This document shows, piece after piece, positions 38,082 to 47,003 of a DNA stretch of 64,000 bases. Origin of the DNA: Lysobacterales bacterium (GTDB taxonomy: Bacteria > Pseudomonadota > Gammaproteobacteria > Xanthomonadales > Xanthomonadaceae). Location of the stretch: the NCBI GenBank assembly GCA_017302135.1, contig JAFLDZ010000004.1, forward strand, positions 62,001 through 126,000. The letters run 5' to 3'. The number at the start of each line of letters is the position of its first letter. Position 1 is the stretch's first letter. Below the pieces are notes generated by a model that did not search any database, was not told the DNA's origin, and saw nothing but the letters and a program-made list of their open reading frames with translations. The position numbers and the translations under genes are program-made.

Positions 38082-38180
38082 GTGTCCCGTCCACCGCCGG
38101 CCGGCTGCGGTCGGCGGTCGCGATAACGGGTCCGGCCGCATCCGGTACAATCTGCGCCCCGCTTCAAGACATGGCTGGAC

Positions 38181-41100
38181 ATGATCGTCCTTGAGGGCCA
38201 GCCGGCTCTATCGCCGTTCCGCCGCGACCGTCTCCAGACCCGCCTCCAGGCGATCGTTCCCGGGCTCCGCATCGTCGGGGCCTGGTTCGTCTACTGGGTC
38301 GAACCCGAAGCCCGGCTCACCCCCGATCCCGCCGTCCTGCAGCGGATTCTCGAAGCGCATGGCGATCGCGCGCCGCTCGCGGCCGACGCGGTATCGCGTT
38401 TCGTCGCGCCGCGACTGGGCACCATCTCGCCCTGGGCCAGCAAGGCCAGCGAACTGCTGCGCGGTGCCGGTCAGCCGGTGAAGCGGGTCGAGCGCGGCAC
38501 CCGGATCGATCTGACCGGAGTTCCTGAAGACGCGGCCACCCGCGCCGCTGTCGCCAAAGTCCTGCACGACCCGATGACCCAGTCGCTGCTCGCGGATGCC
38601 GACGAAGCCGCCGCGCTGTTCGCTGCGCCTGCGCGCGGTGCGCTGGAAGTGATTCCGCTGGCCGAACTGGAGCGCGCCAATGTCCGCCTGGGCTTGGCGC
38701 TGGCCGAGGACGAAATCGAATACCTGCGTGCGCGTTACGCCGAACTGGGCCGCGACCCGCATGACGTCGAACTGATGATGTTCGCGCAGGCCAATTCCGA
38801 GCACTGCCGGCACAAGATATTCAACGCGAGCTGGAGCATCGACGGCCGCGAACAGCTGTTGCACGGCGGCCAGCAATCGCTGTTCAAGATGATCAAGCAC
38901 ACCCACGCGCAGACGCCCGGGCACACGCTGTCGGCGTACAGCGACAACGCGGCGGTGGTGGAAGGCTACCCGGCGAAACGCTTCCGCCCCGATCCGGCGA
39001 CGCTGGAATACCGCGCCGAAGCCGAAACGCCCAGCGCGTTCTGCATCAAGGTCGAAACCCATAACCATCCGACCGCGATCTCGCCGTTCCCCGGCGCGTC
39101 CACCGGCAACGGCGGCGAGATCCGCGACGAAGGCGCGACCGGCCGCGGCGGCAAACCGAAGGCGGGGCTGAGCGGTTTCAGCGTGTCGCATCTACGCATT
39201 CCGACGCTGCCGCAGGACTGGGAAGGCGAGCGCGCGCTCAATCCGCGCATGGCCCCGGCGCTGGAGATCATGCTCGACGGTCCGCTCGGCGCCGCCGCGT
39301 TCAACAACGAATTCGGCCGCCCGAATCTCACCGGCTATTTCCGCAGTTTCGAAGTGCGCGAAGGCGACGACGGTCTGGTCCGCGCCTACGACAAACCGAT
39401 CATGCTCGCCGGCGGCCTCGGTGCGATCGATCGGCCGTTGGTCGCGAAAATCACACTCTCGCCCGGCGATGCGGTCATCGTGCTCGGCGGTCCGGCGATG
39501 CTGATCGGCCTCGGCGGCGGCGCGGCGAGTTCGGTCGCCTCCGGCGACAGCGCCGAAGATCTCGATTTCGCCAGCGTGCAGCGCGACAACCCGGAAATGG
39601 AACGCCGCTGCCAGGAAGTGATCGACCGCTGCGTCGCGCTCGGCGAACGCAATCCGATCCTGTGGTTCCACGATGTCGGCGCGGGCGGTCTGTCCAACGC
39701 GATTCCCGAACTGCTGCACGACTCCGGCGTCGGCGGCGTGATCGATCTGTCCAGGGTGCCGAGCGACGATCCGTCGCTGTCGCCGATGCAGTTGTGGTGC
39801 AACGAATCGCAGGAGCGCTACGTGCTGGGCGTGGCGCAGGAGCGACTGGCGGAATTCGCCGCGCTGTGCGAACGCGAGCGCTGTCCGTTCGCAGCGGTCG
39901 GCGTGGCGACGGCGGAAGAGCGGTTGGTGGTGGGATATGGCGCTGTCGTCGACGCCGTACCGCAGTCGCCTGCCATCGATCTGCCGATGGATGTCCTCTT
40001 CGGCAAGCCGCCGAAGATGCACCGCGACACCCAGCGCCCCGCGCCGTCGAAGTGGTCCGCGCTCGACGGCAAGGACATCGATCTGCACGAAGCCGGTTTG
40101 CGCGTGCTCGCGCATCCGACCGTCGCCGCAAAGAACTTCCTGATCACCATCGGCGACCGCAGCGTCGGTGGCCTGACCGCGCGCGATCAAATGGTCGGGC
40201 CATGGCAGATGCCGGTGGCCGACTGCGCGATCACGCTCGCCGGTTTCGACACGCATGCCGGCGAAGCGATGGCGATCGGCGAACGCACGCCACTCGCGCT
40301 GATCGACCCTGCGGCCGCCGCGCGCATGGCGGTGGGCGAAGCGATCACCAATCTGATCGCCGCGCCGGTGTCGTCGCTGCAGCAGATCAAACTCTCCGCG
40401 AACTGGATGGCCGCCGCCGGTCACCCGGGCGAGGACGCGCGCCTGTTCGACGCGGTCAAAGCCGTGGGCATGGCGCTGTGTCCGTCGCTCGATCTGAGCA
40501 TTCCGGTCGGCAAGGATTCGCTGTCGATGCAGGCGCAGTGGGCTGTCGATGGCGAGCAGCACAAATCCGTTTCCCCGGTGTCGCTGATCGTCACCGCATT
40601 CGCCGCCGTCGAAGACGCGCGCGCGCAGCTGACGCCGCTGCTGTCGCGCGATGCCGAGACCGAACTGTGGCTGATCGGTCTCGGCGCGGGGCGGAAACGT
40701 CTCGGCGGCTCGATCCTGGCGCAGGTCTACGATGGTTTCGGCGGCCGCCACGGCGACGACACCGTCCCCGATCTGGACGACCCCGAGCGTCTACGCGCGT
40801 TGTTCGATCTCATGCGCGACGCCCGCGAGCGCGGACTGGTGCGCGCGTATCACGACCGTTCCGACGGCGGCGCGTTCGCCGCATTGTGCGAGATGGCGTT
40901 CTGTTCGCACCTCGGCCTCGACATCAGCCTCGACGATTGGGGCGGCGATGCCTTGCGCACGCTGTTCTGCGAAGAGCTGGGCGCGGTGGTGCAGATCGCG
41001 ACCGAAGATCGCGCCGAGTTCGCCGATCTCGTGTCCCAGCATGGCCTGATCGAATGCGCGCAGCGGATCGCACGGCCGAGCACTGCGCCGGCCGTGCGCG

Positions 41101-42080
41101 TGCATCGCGACGGCGAAGTGCTGGTGGAGTGGCGCTGGGATGAACTGTTCGATGCCTGGTGGTCGGTCAGCCATGCGCTGCAACGGCTGCGCGACAACCC
41201 CGAATCCGCCGACGAAGAACGCGCTTCCGTGCGTCGTTTCGAAGCGGCGGGCCTGCGTCCGAAGCTGACCTTCGATGCGGCCGACGACATCGCCGCGCCG
41301 TACATCTCGACCGGCATCCGCCCGCGCGTGGCGATCCTGCGCGAGCAGGGCGTCAACGGCCAGATCGAAATGGCCTCGGCGTTCGACCGCGCCGGCTTCA
41401 CGGCGGTCGACGTGCACATGAGCGATCTCATCGTCGGCCGCGTCGCGCTCGACGGCTTTACCGGCTTCGCCGCGTGCGGCGGTTTCAGCTACGGCGACGT
41501 GCTCGGCGCGGGTCGCGGCTGGGCCACATCGATCATGGAGCGCAGCGCTCTTCGCGATGCGTTCGCGGCATTCTTCGCGCGGCCCGAGACGTTCTCGCTG
41601 GGCGTGTGCAACGGTTGCCAGATGCTGTCGCAGCTCAAGGACATCATTCCCGGCGCCGAGCACTGGCCGCGTTTCCTGCGCAACCGCAGCGAGCAGTTCG
41701 AGGCGCGCTTCGGTCTGCTTGAAGTCGCCGAATCGCCGTCGTTGTTCTTCGCCGGCATGCACGGCTCGCGCATCCCGGTGGCGATCGCGCACGGCGAAGG
41801 CCGCGTGACCTTCGACAGCGAAGCGGATCGCGATGCCGCCACGGTCGCGCTGCGCTACGTCGCCAACGACGGCAGCCCGGCGGTGACTTATCCGGCGAAC
41901 CCGAACGGCTCCGAGTCGGCGATCGCCGGGCTCAGCAGCCGCGATGGCCGCGCGACCATCCTGATGCCGCACCCCGAGCGCACGCCGCGCCGCGTCAACA
42001 TGAGCTGGCATCCGGACGATTGGCCGGAGGATTCGCCGTGGCTGCGGATGTTCCGCAATGCGCGTGTTTCGCTGGGATGA
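38181..42080 (+). CDS. purL: Phosphoribosylformylglycinamidine synthase
   Basis: 1299 residues, the long single-chain form of proteobacteria (E. coli 1295). It converts FGAR, glutamine and ATP to FGAM in purine synthesis. Regions: N-terminal PurS-like part (1-150), linker, two repeated ATPase halves with [26 protein letters not shown] and GKDSLSM, and a C-terminal glutaminase domain with nucleophile Cys in [10 protein letters not shown] and His/Glu in MPHPER. A TACAAT box at 38146 is a possible -10. The low-GC island begins about 200 bases after its stop. Confidence 0.96.
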   Translation: MIVLEGQPALSPFRRDRLQTRLQAIVPGLRIVGAWFVYWVEPEARLTPDPAVLQRILEAHGDRAPLAADAVSRFVAPRLGTISPWASKASELLRGAGQPVKRVERGTRIDLTGVPEDAATRAAVAKVLHDPMTQSLLADADEAAALFAAPARGALEVIPLAELERANVRLGLALAEDEIEYLRARYAELGRDPHDVELMMFAQANSEHCRHKIFNASWSIDGREQLLHGGQQSLFKMIKHTHAQTPGHTLSAYSDNAAVVEGYPAKRFRPDPATLEYRAEAETPSAFCIKVETHNHPTAISPFPGASTGNGGEIRDEGATGRGGKPKAGLSGFSVSHLRIPTLPQDWEGERALNPRMAPALEIMLDGPLGAAAFNNEFGRPNLTGYFRSFEVREGDDGLVRAYDKPIMLAGGLGAIDRPLVAKITLSPGDAVIVLGGPAMLIGLGGGAASSVASGDSAEDLDFASVQRDNPEMERRCQEVIDRCVALGERNPILWFHDVGAGGLSNAIPELLHDSGVGGVIDLSRVPSDDPSLSPMQLWCNESQERYVLGVAQERLAEFAALCERERCPFAAVGVATAEERLVVGYGAVVDAVPQSPAIDLPMDVLFGKPPKMHRDTQRPAPSKWSALDGKDIDLHEAGLRVLAHPTVAAKNFLITIGDRSVGGLTARDQMVGPWQMPVADCAITLAGFDTHAGEAMAIGERTPLALIDPAAAARMAVGEAITNLIAAPVSSLQQIKLSANWMAAAGHPGEDARLFDAVKAVGMALCPSLDLSIPVGKDSLSMQAQWAVDGEQHKSVSPVSLIVTAFAAVEDARAQLTPLLSRDAETELWLIGLGAGRKRLGGSILAQVYDGFGGRHGDDTVPDLDDPERLRALFDLMRDARERGLVRAYHDRSDGGAFAALCEMAFCSHLGLDISLDDWGGDALRTLFCEELGAVVQIATEDRAEFADLVSQHGLIECAQRIARPSTAPAVRVHRDGEVLVEWRWDELFDAWWSVSHALQRLRDNPESADEERASVRRFEAAGLRPKLTFDAADDIAAPYISTGIRPRVAILREQGVNGQIEMASAFDRAGFTAVDVHMSDLIVGRVALDGFTGFAACGGFSYGDVLGAGRGWATSIMERSALRDAFAAFFARPETFSLGVCNGCQMLSQLKDIIPGAEHWPRFLRNRSEQFEARFGLLEVAESPSLFFAGMHGSRIPVAIAHGEGRVTFDSEADRDAATVALRYVANDGSPAVTYPANPNGSESAIAGLSSRDGRATILMPHPERTPRRVNMSWHPDDWPEDSPWLRMFRNARVSLG

Positions 42081-42094
42081 CCGGGTGCCGTTGA

Positions 42095-42167
42095 AATAGG
42101 GTGCGACTTCGGCGCACAGGCCTTTCGCTTGACATCGAACAACGGTGCGCCGAACGCGCACCCTATT
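42095..42167. repeat. Inverted-repeat element after purL
   Basis: AATAGGGTGCG (42095-42105) and its exact complement (42157-42167) bound a 73-bp element. GTGCGACTTCGGCGCAC and GTGCGCCGAACGCGCAC give inner hairpins. A short palindromic repeat pair, the first of two next to each other at the island boundary. Confidence 0.65.
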
Positions 42168-42202
42168 GAAAATCAACTGACTCTATCGATCACGATAGTG
42201 GC

Positions 42203-42267
42203 GTAGCCCGGCTCTCGCTGCCAGCGAGAGCCGGGGCATTCGGTGAGACAAACGACACCCGGGCTAC
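42203..42267. repeat. GTAG-ended palindromic element at the island boundary
   Basis: GTAGCCCGG (42203-42211) and CCGGGCTAC (42259-42267) are inverted ends. Inside, GCTCTCGCTG with its partner forms a strong hairpin. It lies 28 bases from the last island gene and could stop its transcript. GTAG ends relate it to the other repeats here. Confidence 0.65.
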
Positions 42268-42294
42268 CTGCTTATTTCACAGTACATGGCTTGT

Positions 42295-42816
42295 TCAATA
42301 GAGGCGTTTTTTAATGTCTCTGATGCTTTCGAAGATTGTTTGACGTTTTCGCTGCATAAGATTGGAGGTCAATGCTAGCTGCCTATCCAGGCTGCGATAT
42401 GACTCATCAATTTTTGTAAGAATGCGCGCATCAGGCGCCTCGCAGTGCGAGCCGGCGTCAAAGTTTTCGGCAGTGATTGACTGGCGTAAAAAGACCATGT
42501 CTTCAACTGTGCCCATGCCGATGATCTTCTCATTGCAAAGCAGAGACAGTTCCATGGAAATTCCTGCTGTCATCCTCATAATGTTATGCATTAAATGGAT
42601 GTCGTAAGATGAAGTGTGAAACTTGCGGGAAAATTCCTCAAGTTCTCGTAATTTCTTTCTTAGATCATCAATTTTTTCGCGTCTCGCTTTGATGAGCTCG
42701 CGGTGGTACTGCTGATCACTTACTACGATCCAGCCAATAACAACTAGCAGCCATGTCATTGTTTGGCTTAATCCATTTAAAAAAGCTGAAAACAACGGGC
42801 TCTCGATCTCCTGCAC
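42295..42816 (-). CDS. Membrane-anchored coiled-coil protein (island gene 3)
   Basis: 173 residues. One transmembrane helix near the N-terminus (about 12-33, WLLVVIGWIVV), then a charged coiled coil (about 38-68, RREKIDDLRKKLRELEEF). The remaining cytosolic helical region has no recognised domain. It begins one base after the STAS-like gene stop. In the three-gene unit it is the only membrane component, so it could be the output or effector regulated by the other two. This is inference. No homolog family recognised. Confidence 0.65.
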   Translation of the reverse strand: MQEIESPLFSAFLNGLSQTMTWLLVVIGWIVVSDQQYHRELIKARREKIDDLRKKLRELEEFSRKFHTSSYDIHLMHNIMRMTAGISMELSLLCNEKIIGMGTVEDMVFLRQSITAENFDAGSHCEAPDARILTKIDESYRSLDRQLALTSNLMQRKRQTIFESIRDIKKRLY

Positions 42817-42817
42817 G

Positions 42818-43138
42818 TTATTTATCTCCTTTTTTAGCTGCCTTTATGTAGCTCCAGATTTCCTTTTTTAGCGATTCATCGTCTGAAACTATCACAAGGG
42901 TTTTTTCCAGTTCTTTAACTGTTAGCCCTGATCTAACAAGCCCGCCGAAGGCCTCTTCAAGAAACGATGACCCGTACCCAAAGGCATCGTCTAAAAGAAC
43001 GTGAACGCTACCTTCTTGGAGTGGCTTTTTTAAGAAATCTTCACGAAACTTTTCACCATTGGCGTCGCCGTCTTTGCGATAGCGGCCAACTGGGTATTCA
43101 TTGAAATCTCTGCCGATATTAATTGATGTCACTTTCAT
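42818..43138 (-). CDS. STAS-like protein, DUF4325 (island gene 2)
   Basis: 106 residues. The segment SFLEEAFGGLVR (58-69) after VHVLLDDAFGYGS is the mark of DUF4325, a small STAS-like fold. Such proteins pair with GHKL ATPases, much as SpoIIAA/RsbV pair with SpoIIAB/RsbW. It overlaps the upstream ATPase gene by 20 bases and is followed one base later by the membrane gene. It probably binds the ATPase. A phosphorylatable Ser/Thr is not certain (Ser57/Ser58 are candidates). Confidence 0.75.
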   Translation of the reverse strand: MKVTSINIGRDFNEYPVGRYRKDGDANGEKFREDFLKKPLQEGSVHVLLDDAFGYGSSFLEEAFGGLVRSGLTVKELEKTLVIVSDDESLKKEIWSYIKAAKKGDK

Positions 43139-44165
43139 CTTCGAGGCCTTTAATAGGTACTAGCCAAATAACCACGGTACCTTTGATTGAAAGGGTGTAA
43201 TCTTTTCGCGTATAAGTTCGATTGGAATATTCAAGCAATCCTTTGTTGCTAAAAATGTAAAGCTTCCCGCCGGGCACAGCATCAACAATCGCTCTCGCGT
43301 CCGGCAAACCTTTTCCTCGGCCTCTCACATCTGTGCGTGTCCTAGCAAGGCGCATTGCGGCCACAATCATTGCCGAGTCAGCTGGAATTTTCCCTCTAGT
43401 GATTTTTGCAGCGGCGGCTCTTATCAATTCGGCTGGATAGATCAAGGGGAGCGACCGTGGAATTCCGATTCCTAGGTCACACACTGCGACAACGGCGTTC
43501 TCTTCATCTTCCATGCAGAACAACCACCAGCTTTTCTTCGGTGGCGATGGTAATCCGTCATTGCGATCTTGAATGTAGGCATGATCCACCACATTGTTCA
43601 TAGCCTCAGTTGCACCTCTGTAAAGAAGCTTCGACTTTTCCCCCTTAAGTGATTCATATGCAGAAAGTGTTCCACCTACAAGCTTTCCATCGATAACGTC
43701 TGATGTGGCGGATCGCCAGTTCACAACATCGTCTCTAACAGGCTGGACTCGGCTTGAGTGGTTGAATGCGTCGAAAATTTTTAGATGCTTAAATACTTGG
43801 GAAACCGTGTTGTCGCGAGGGGGAATGCATCTAAGTGCGTGATTTGGATAGATTGTTTTTAAGCGATGAAGTTCCGAAAAAAACAGTAAAGTTCCACCCG
43901 CGACGGCCCTCTTCACTTTTCTGAGGTCGACACATATTGCTTCAGATGACTTGAACGCTTTGCGAAGGCGCTTCAGAAAGCGGACCATATGGTCGTGACA
44001 ATCCTCCTCAAGCTGGAAGTAAGGCGTAGCTTCCACCCCAGCCTCGCCAGGGAATAGTCGATATGACAGTTCCAACCTCAAAGCTTTAAGCAACTTACGG
44101 CGAGCTCGTCTTGCTTTCGCCCGCTCAGTAGCGCGCAGGCGCCTCGCGACTTTCATCCTTGTCAC
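43119..44165 (-). CDS. STAS-like/GHKL ATPase signalling protein (island gene 1)
   Basis: 348 residues. A very basic N-terminal helix (4-34, arginine and lysine rich) comes first. Then a STAS/MlaB-like segment about 75-135 (AICVDLRKVKRAVAGGTLLF). A GHKL ATPase domain follows with N-box EAMNNVVDHAY (187-197), G1 box CDLGIGIP (229-236) and G2 box RGRGKGL (281-287). No phospho-acceptor His domain is seen, so it is RsbW/SpoIIAB-like or a stand-alone ATPase rather than a sensor kinase. GTG start at 44165, or ATG at 44156. First gene of the coupled trio. Confidence 0.78.
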   Translation of the reverse strand: MTRMKVARRLRATERAKARRARRKLLKALRLELSYRLFPGEAGVEATPYFQLEEDCHDHMVRFLKRLRKAFKSSEAICVDLRKVKRAVAGGTLLFFSELHRLKTIYPNHALRCIPPRDNTVSQVFKHLKIFDAFNHSSRVQPVRDDVVNWRSATSDVIDGKLVGGTLSAYESLKGEKSKLLYRGATEAMNNVVDHAYIQDRNDGLPSPPKKSWWLFCMEDEENAVVAVCDLGIGIPRSLPLIYPAELIRAAAAKITRGKIPADSAMIVAAMRLARTRTDVRGRGKGLPDARAIVDAVPGGKLYIFSNKGLLEYSNRTYTRKDYTLSIKGTVVIWLVPIKGLEDESDIN

Positions 44166-44413
44166 GAATTTTCTTCACTTGTTGCCGTTCCTGAATAGAG
44201 AGAAAGCTTGCGTTAGCTCTTGCCATACAGCAAAACGAGATGCCGAGCTACGGGGAGACCGAATTCCGCCTCGCTGCCTGATTGCGGTTTATAAGTTGTT
44301 GAATGTAATGGTTAGAGTGGCTGCTTGGTGCTTCCGTAATGTGAGTTCGGCCCCTCCGAAGTCGGAGGCTCCTCCGAATCCGCTACCTTAATTGGGTGGT
44401 GACGATAGTCCGC

Positions 44414-46147
44414 TCATTCGCCCGATTTTGCCAACCAACGCTCGATCCCCACGCGATCGCGCGCGCGCAGCAGCGCCGGCGCGCGTGCGCGCAGCGCCGA
44501 AAGATCGAACCCGCGCACCGCGCGGCGCAGCTCCAGCAATGTGCCCGGATGCAGGCTGAATTCTTCCAGCCCCAGCGCCAGCAGTACCGGTGCGAACAGC
44601 GGGTCGCCGGCGACTTCGCCGCACACCGCCACCGGTTTGCCGCGCGCGCGCGCGGTGCGCATCACCGTGTGCAGCAGACGCAGCACCGCCGGATGCAGCG
44701 GGCTGTAGAGATCGCCCAGGGCTTCGTTGTTGCGATCGGCGGCGAGCAGGTACTGCACCAGATCGTTGGTGCCGATGGACAGGAAATCGGTGGCGCCGAT
44801 GAAACTCGGCAGCGCGATCGCGGCCGATGGCACTTCGATCATCGCGCCCAGCGGGACCGCGTCGGCGATGGCCGAACCCTCGCGGCGCAGTTCGCGCTGC
44901 ACGTCGGTCATTAGCGTGCGCACCGCGATCATTTCTTCGCGGCCGCTGACCATCGGCACCAACACCCGGACCGGGCCGTAGGCGCTGGCGCGCAGGATCG
45001 CGCGCAGTTGGGTGCGGAACAGATCGGTGCGCGACAGCGACAGGCGCACGCCGCGCAGACCGAGCGCGGGATTGGGTTCGCCGGTGAGCGCCAAGCCGCT
45101 CTCGTCGGCCTTGTCGGCGCCGATGTCGAGGGTGCGGATGGTGACGGTCCGCCCGGTCATGCCCAGCACCAGGTCGCGATAGGCGCGGAATTGCTCTTCT
45201 TCGTCCGGCACCGTGCGCCGCAGGTCCGCCGGGCGATGCATGAACAGGAATTCGGTGCGGTACAGGCCGACGCCGGCGGCGCCGAGCGCATGCGCTTCGG
45301 CGACGTCCTCGCGCGATTCCGCATTTGCCCACAGTTTGATGTCGACGCCGTCCAGCGTGCGCGTCGGTTCGCGACGCAGCCGGTGCAATTGCTTGCGTTC
45401 GCGCGTATGCAATTGCACGCGCGCGCGGTGTTCGCGCAGGTCGTCGGCGTTCGGTTCGAGAATGACCAGACCGCTGCCGCCATCGACCGCGAGCACATCG
45501 CCGTCGTTGACCTTCTGCAGTACGTGTGCGGCGCCGATCACCAGCGGCACGTGCAGGCTGCGGGCGAGGATCGCGCTGTGCGACAGCGGACTGCCGCTGG
45601 CGGTGACCACCGCCATGACGCCCTGCGCGTGCAACTGCGCGAGGTCCGAGGGCGAGATGTTGTCGGTGACCAGAATGTCGCCGGCCACGCCCTGCAGTTC
45701 GGCATCGCGGCGATGCAGTGCGGCGTGGATGCGGCCGACCACCTGGTCGATATCGTCGATGCGGCTGCGCAGATAGGCATCGTCCATGCCCGAGAACACC
45801 GAGGCGATGCGGTCGCGCTGCAGGCGCAGGGCGTAGTCGGCGGCGTAGCGGCCTGTGCGGATCAGCTGGTCGAGACCGGCCAGCAGCTCCGGGTCGTCCA
45901 GCAGCAGTGCGTGCAGGTCGAGGAATTCGCCGACCTCGTGCGCGAGCGCGCCGTGCAGACGGTCGCGCAGCGTGTGCATCTCGCTGCGCACCACCGCGAT
46001 CGCGGTGTGCAGGCGTTCGACTTCGGCATCGACCAGCGAGGCGTCGATCCGCTCTTCGGCCACGTCCAGCGCATGCGGCAGGCGGACGCGTGCGCGTCCG
46101 AGTGCGCTGCCGCGCGATGCACCATGGCCGGAGAGGATTCTTCTCAT
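44414..46147 (-). CDS. ptsI: PTS enzyme I (phosphoenolpyruvate-protein phosphotransferase)
   Basis: 577 residues. It takes phosphate from PEP and hands it to HPr. N-terminal domain has the phospho-His in GSPLSHSAILARSL (about residue 190). The C-terminal PEP-binding barrel has GVGLYRTEFLFM and NPALGLRGVR. No N-terminal GAF domain, so it is EI rather than EI-Ntr. With HPr and EIIA it forms a minus-strand operon and no sugar permease is present, so the role is probably regulatory. Confidence 0.94.
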   Translation of the reverse strand: MRRILSGHGASRGSALGRARVRLPHALDVAEERIDASLVDAEVERLHTAIAVVRSEMHTLRDRLHGALAHEVGEFLDLHALLLDDPELLAGLDQLIRTGRYAADYALRLQRDRIASVFSGMDDAYLRSRIDDIDQVVGRIHAALHRRDAELQGVAGDILVTDNISPSDLAQLHAQGVMAVVTASGSPLSHSAILARSLHVPLVIGAAHVLQKVNDGDVLAVDGGSGLVILEPNADDLREHRARVQLHTRERKQLHRLRREPTRTLDGVDIKLWANAESREDVAEAHALGAAGVGLYRTEFLFMHRPADLRRTVPDEEEQFRAYRDLVLGMTGRTVTIRTLDIGADKADESGLALTGEPNPALGLRGVRLSLSRTDLFRTQLRAILRASAYGPVRVLVPMVSGREEMIAVRTLMTDVQRELRREGSAIADAVPLGAMIEVPSAAIALPSFIGATDFLSIGTNDLVQYLLAADRNNEALGDLYSPLHPAVLRLLHTVMRTARARGKPVAVCGEVAGDPLFAPVLLALGLEEFSLHPGTLLELRRAVRGFDLSALRARAPALLRARDRVGIERWLAKSGE

Positions 46148-46157
46148 TTGAGCCTGC

Positions 46158-46427
46158 TCAACTGTCTTCGTCGAACCGGCGTTCGAACAGTGCGACCACC
46201 GCGTCCATCGCTGCGGCTTCGTCCTCGCCGTCGGCGCGGACGATGACCGTGGTGCCCTGACCGGCAGCCAGCAGCATGACGCCCATGATGCTCTTGGCGT
46301 TCACCTCGCGGCCTTTGGCGGCGACGGTCACCCCGCAGCGGAAGCCGGACACCGCCTGCACCAGTTTGGCTGTGGCGCGGGCGTGAAGGCCCAGACGGTT
46401 GCTGATGATGAGGTCGCGTTCGATCAT
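46158..46427 (-). CDS. ptsH: Phosphocarrier protein HPr
   Basis: 89 residues. Phospho-His15 in RLGLHARATAKLV. A Ser in KSIMGVMLLAA stands at the regulatory Ser46 position, as in HPr proteins controlled by HprK. Passes phosphate from enzyme I to EIIA. 10 bases upstream of ptsI. Confidence 0.95.
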   Translation of the reverse strand: MIERDLIISNRLGLHARATAKLVQAVSGFRCGVTVAAKGREVNAKSIMGVMLLAAGQGTTVIVRADGEDEAAAMDAVVALFERRFDEDS

Positions 46428-46493
46428 GGCGCAGGTTCGATTGTCAGGTGGAAAGAATGGGTTTGGCTGTGTTTCGGGGCAAGGACCGTCGAT

Positions 46494-46886
46494 TCAGGCG
46501 TCATCGATGATCGCTCCGTTGCGCGCGCCGGCGGCGGCGATCGCAGGCAGTTCGTCCAGCGGCAGCTCGGCGTAGTTCATCACCCGCAGCAGCATCGGCA
46601 GATTCAGCGACGCCACCCGCCGCGCGGGCGTACCGAGACGCGCGATGCGCGCGGCAAGGTTGCTGGGCGATGCGCCGTACAGATCGGTGAGGATCAGCAC
46701 CCCCTCGCCGCTGTCGACCCGGCGCAGCGCTGCGCTGGCCTGCGGCAGCGCGGCGTCGAGATCGGCATCGAACGCCAGCTCGAACGCCTCGGTCTTCAGC
46801 GGCAGCTGGCGCAGCATGCGGCCGGCGACCTCGACGAGGGCGCTGCCGATACCGGGATGGGTGACGAGGAGAATGCCGACGGCCAT
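46494..46886 (-). CDS. PTS EIIA component, mannose (EIIA-Man) family
   Basis: 130 residues. VGILLVTHPGIG places the phospho-His at residue 10, as in EIIA-Man. VLILTDLYGASPSNLAAR is the other family motif. No EIIB or EIIC genes are next to it. In Xanthomonas-type genomes this protein, HPr and EI form a phosphorelay for regulation. First gene of the operon, divergent from the NERD-helicase gene. Confidence 0.9.
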   Translation of the reverse strand: MAVGILLVTHPGIGSALVEVAGRMLRQLPLKTEAFELAFDADLDAALPQASAALRRVDSGEGVLILTDLYGASPSNLAARIARLGTPARRVASLNLPMLLRVMNYAELPLDELPAIAAAGARNGAIIDDA

Positions 46887-47003
46887 GGCGACAACTTAAC
46901 AGACGGATGTGACTGGCCGGAAGCGGCCGCACGCGAAGGCGCGCTGGACCCTGCATTCGCTTGGTGTCAGGATCGATCAACGAAAGGATTCGAGACTGCC
47001 CGT

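Larger units (their letters stand above)
42270..44400. other. Low-GC accessory island between purL and the PTS operon
   Basis: Hand counts of single 60-base lines give 40%, 57% and 47% GC, clearly below the flanks, with more A/T-ending codons and AT-rich intergenic DNA. It contains only the three minus-strand genes listed below. No integrase, transposase, tRNA or clear target duplication was found. The left edge has two palindromic repeats. The right edge is the 250-base gap 44166-44413, which holds a 7-bp hairpin at 44353-44368 and otherwise nothing recognised. Confidence 0.75.

Noticed and set aside
44179..44391. 70-residue plus-strand frame at the right edge of the island
   Set aside because: No ribosome site, no recognisable domain, and mixed composition; probably chance.
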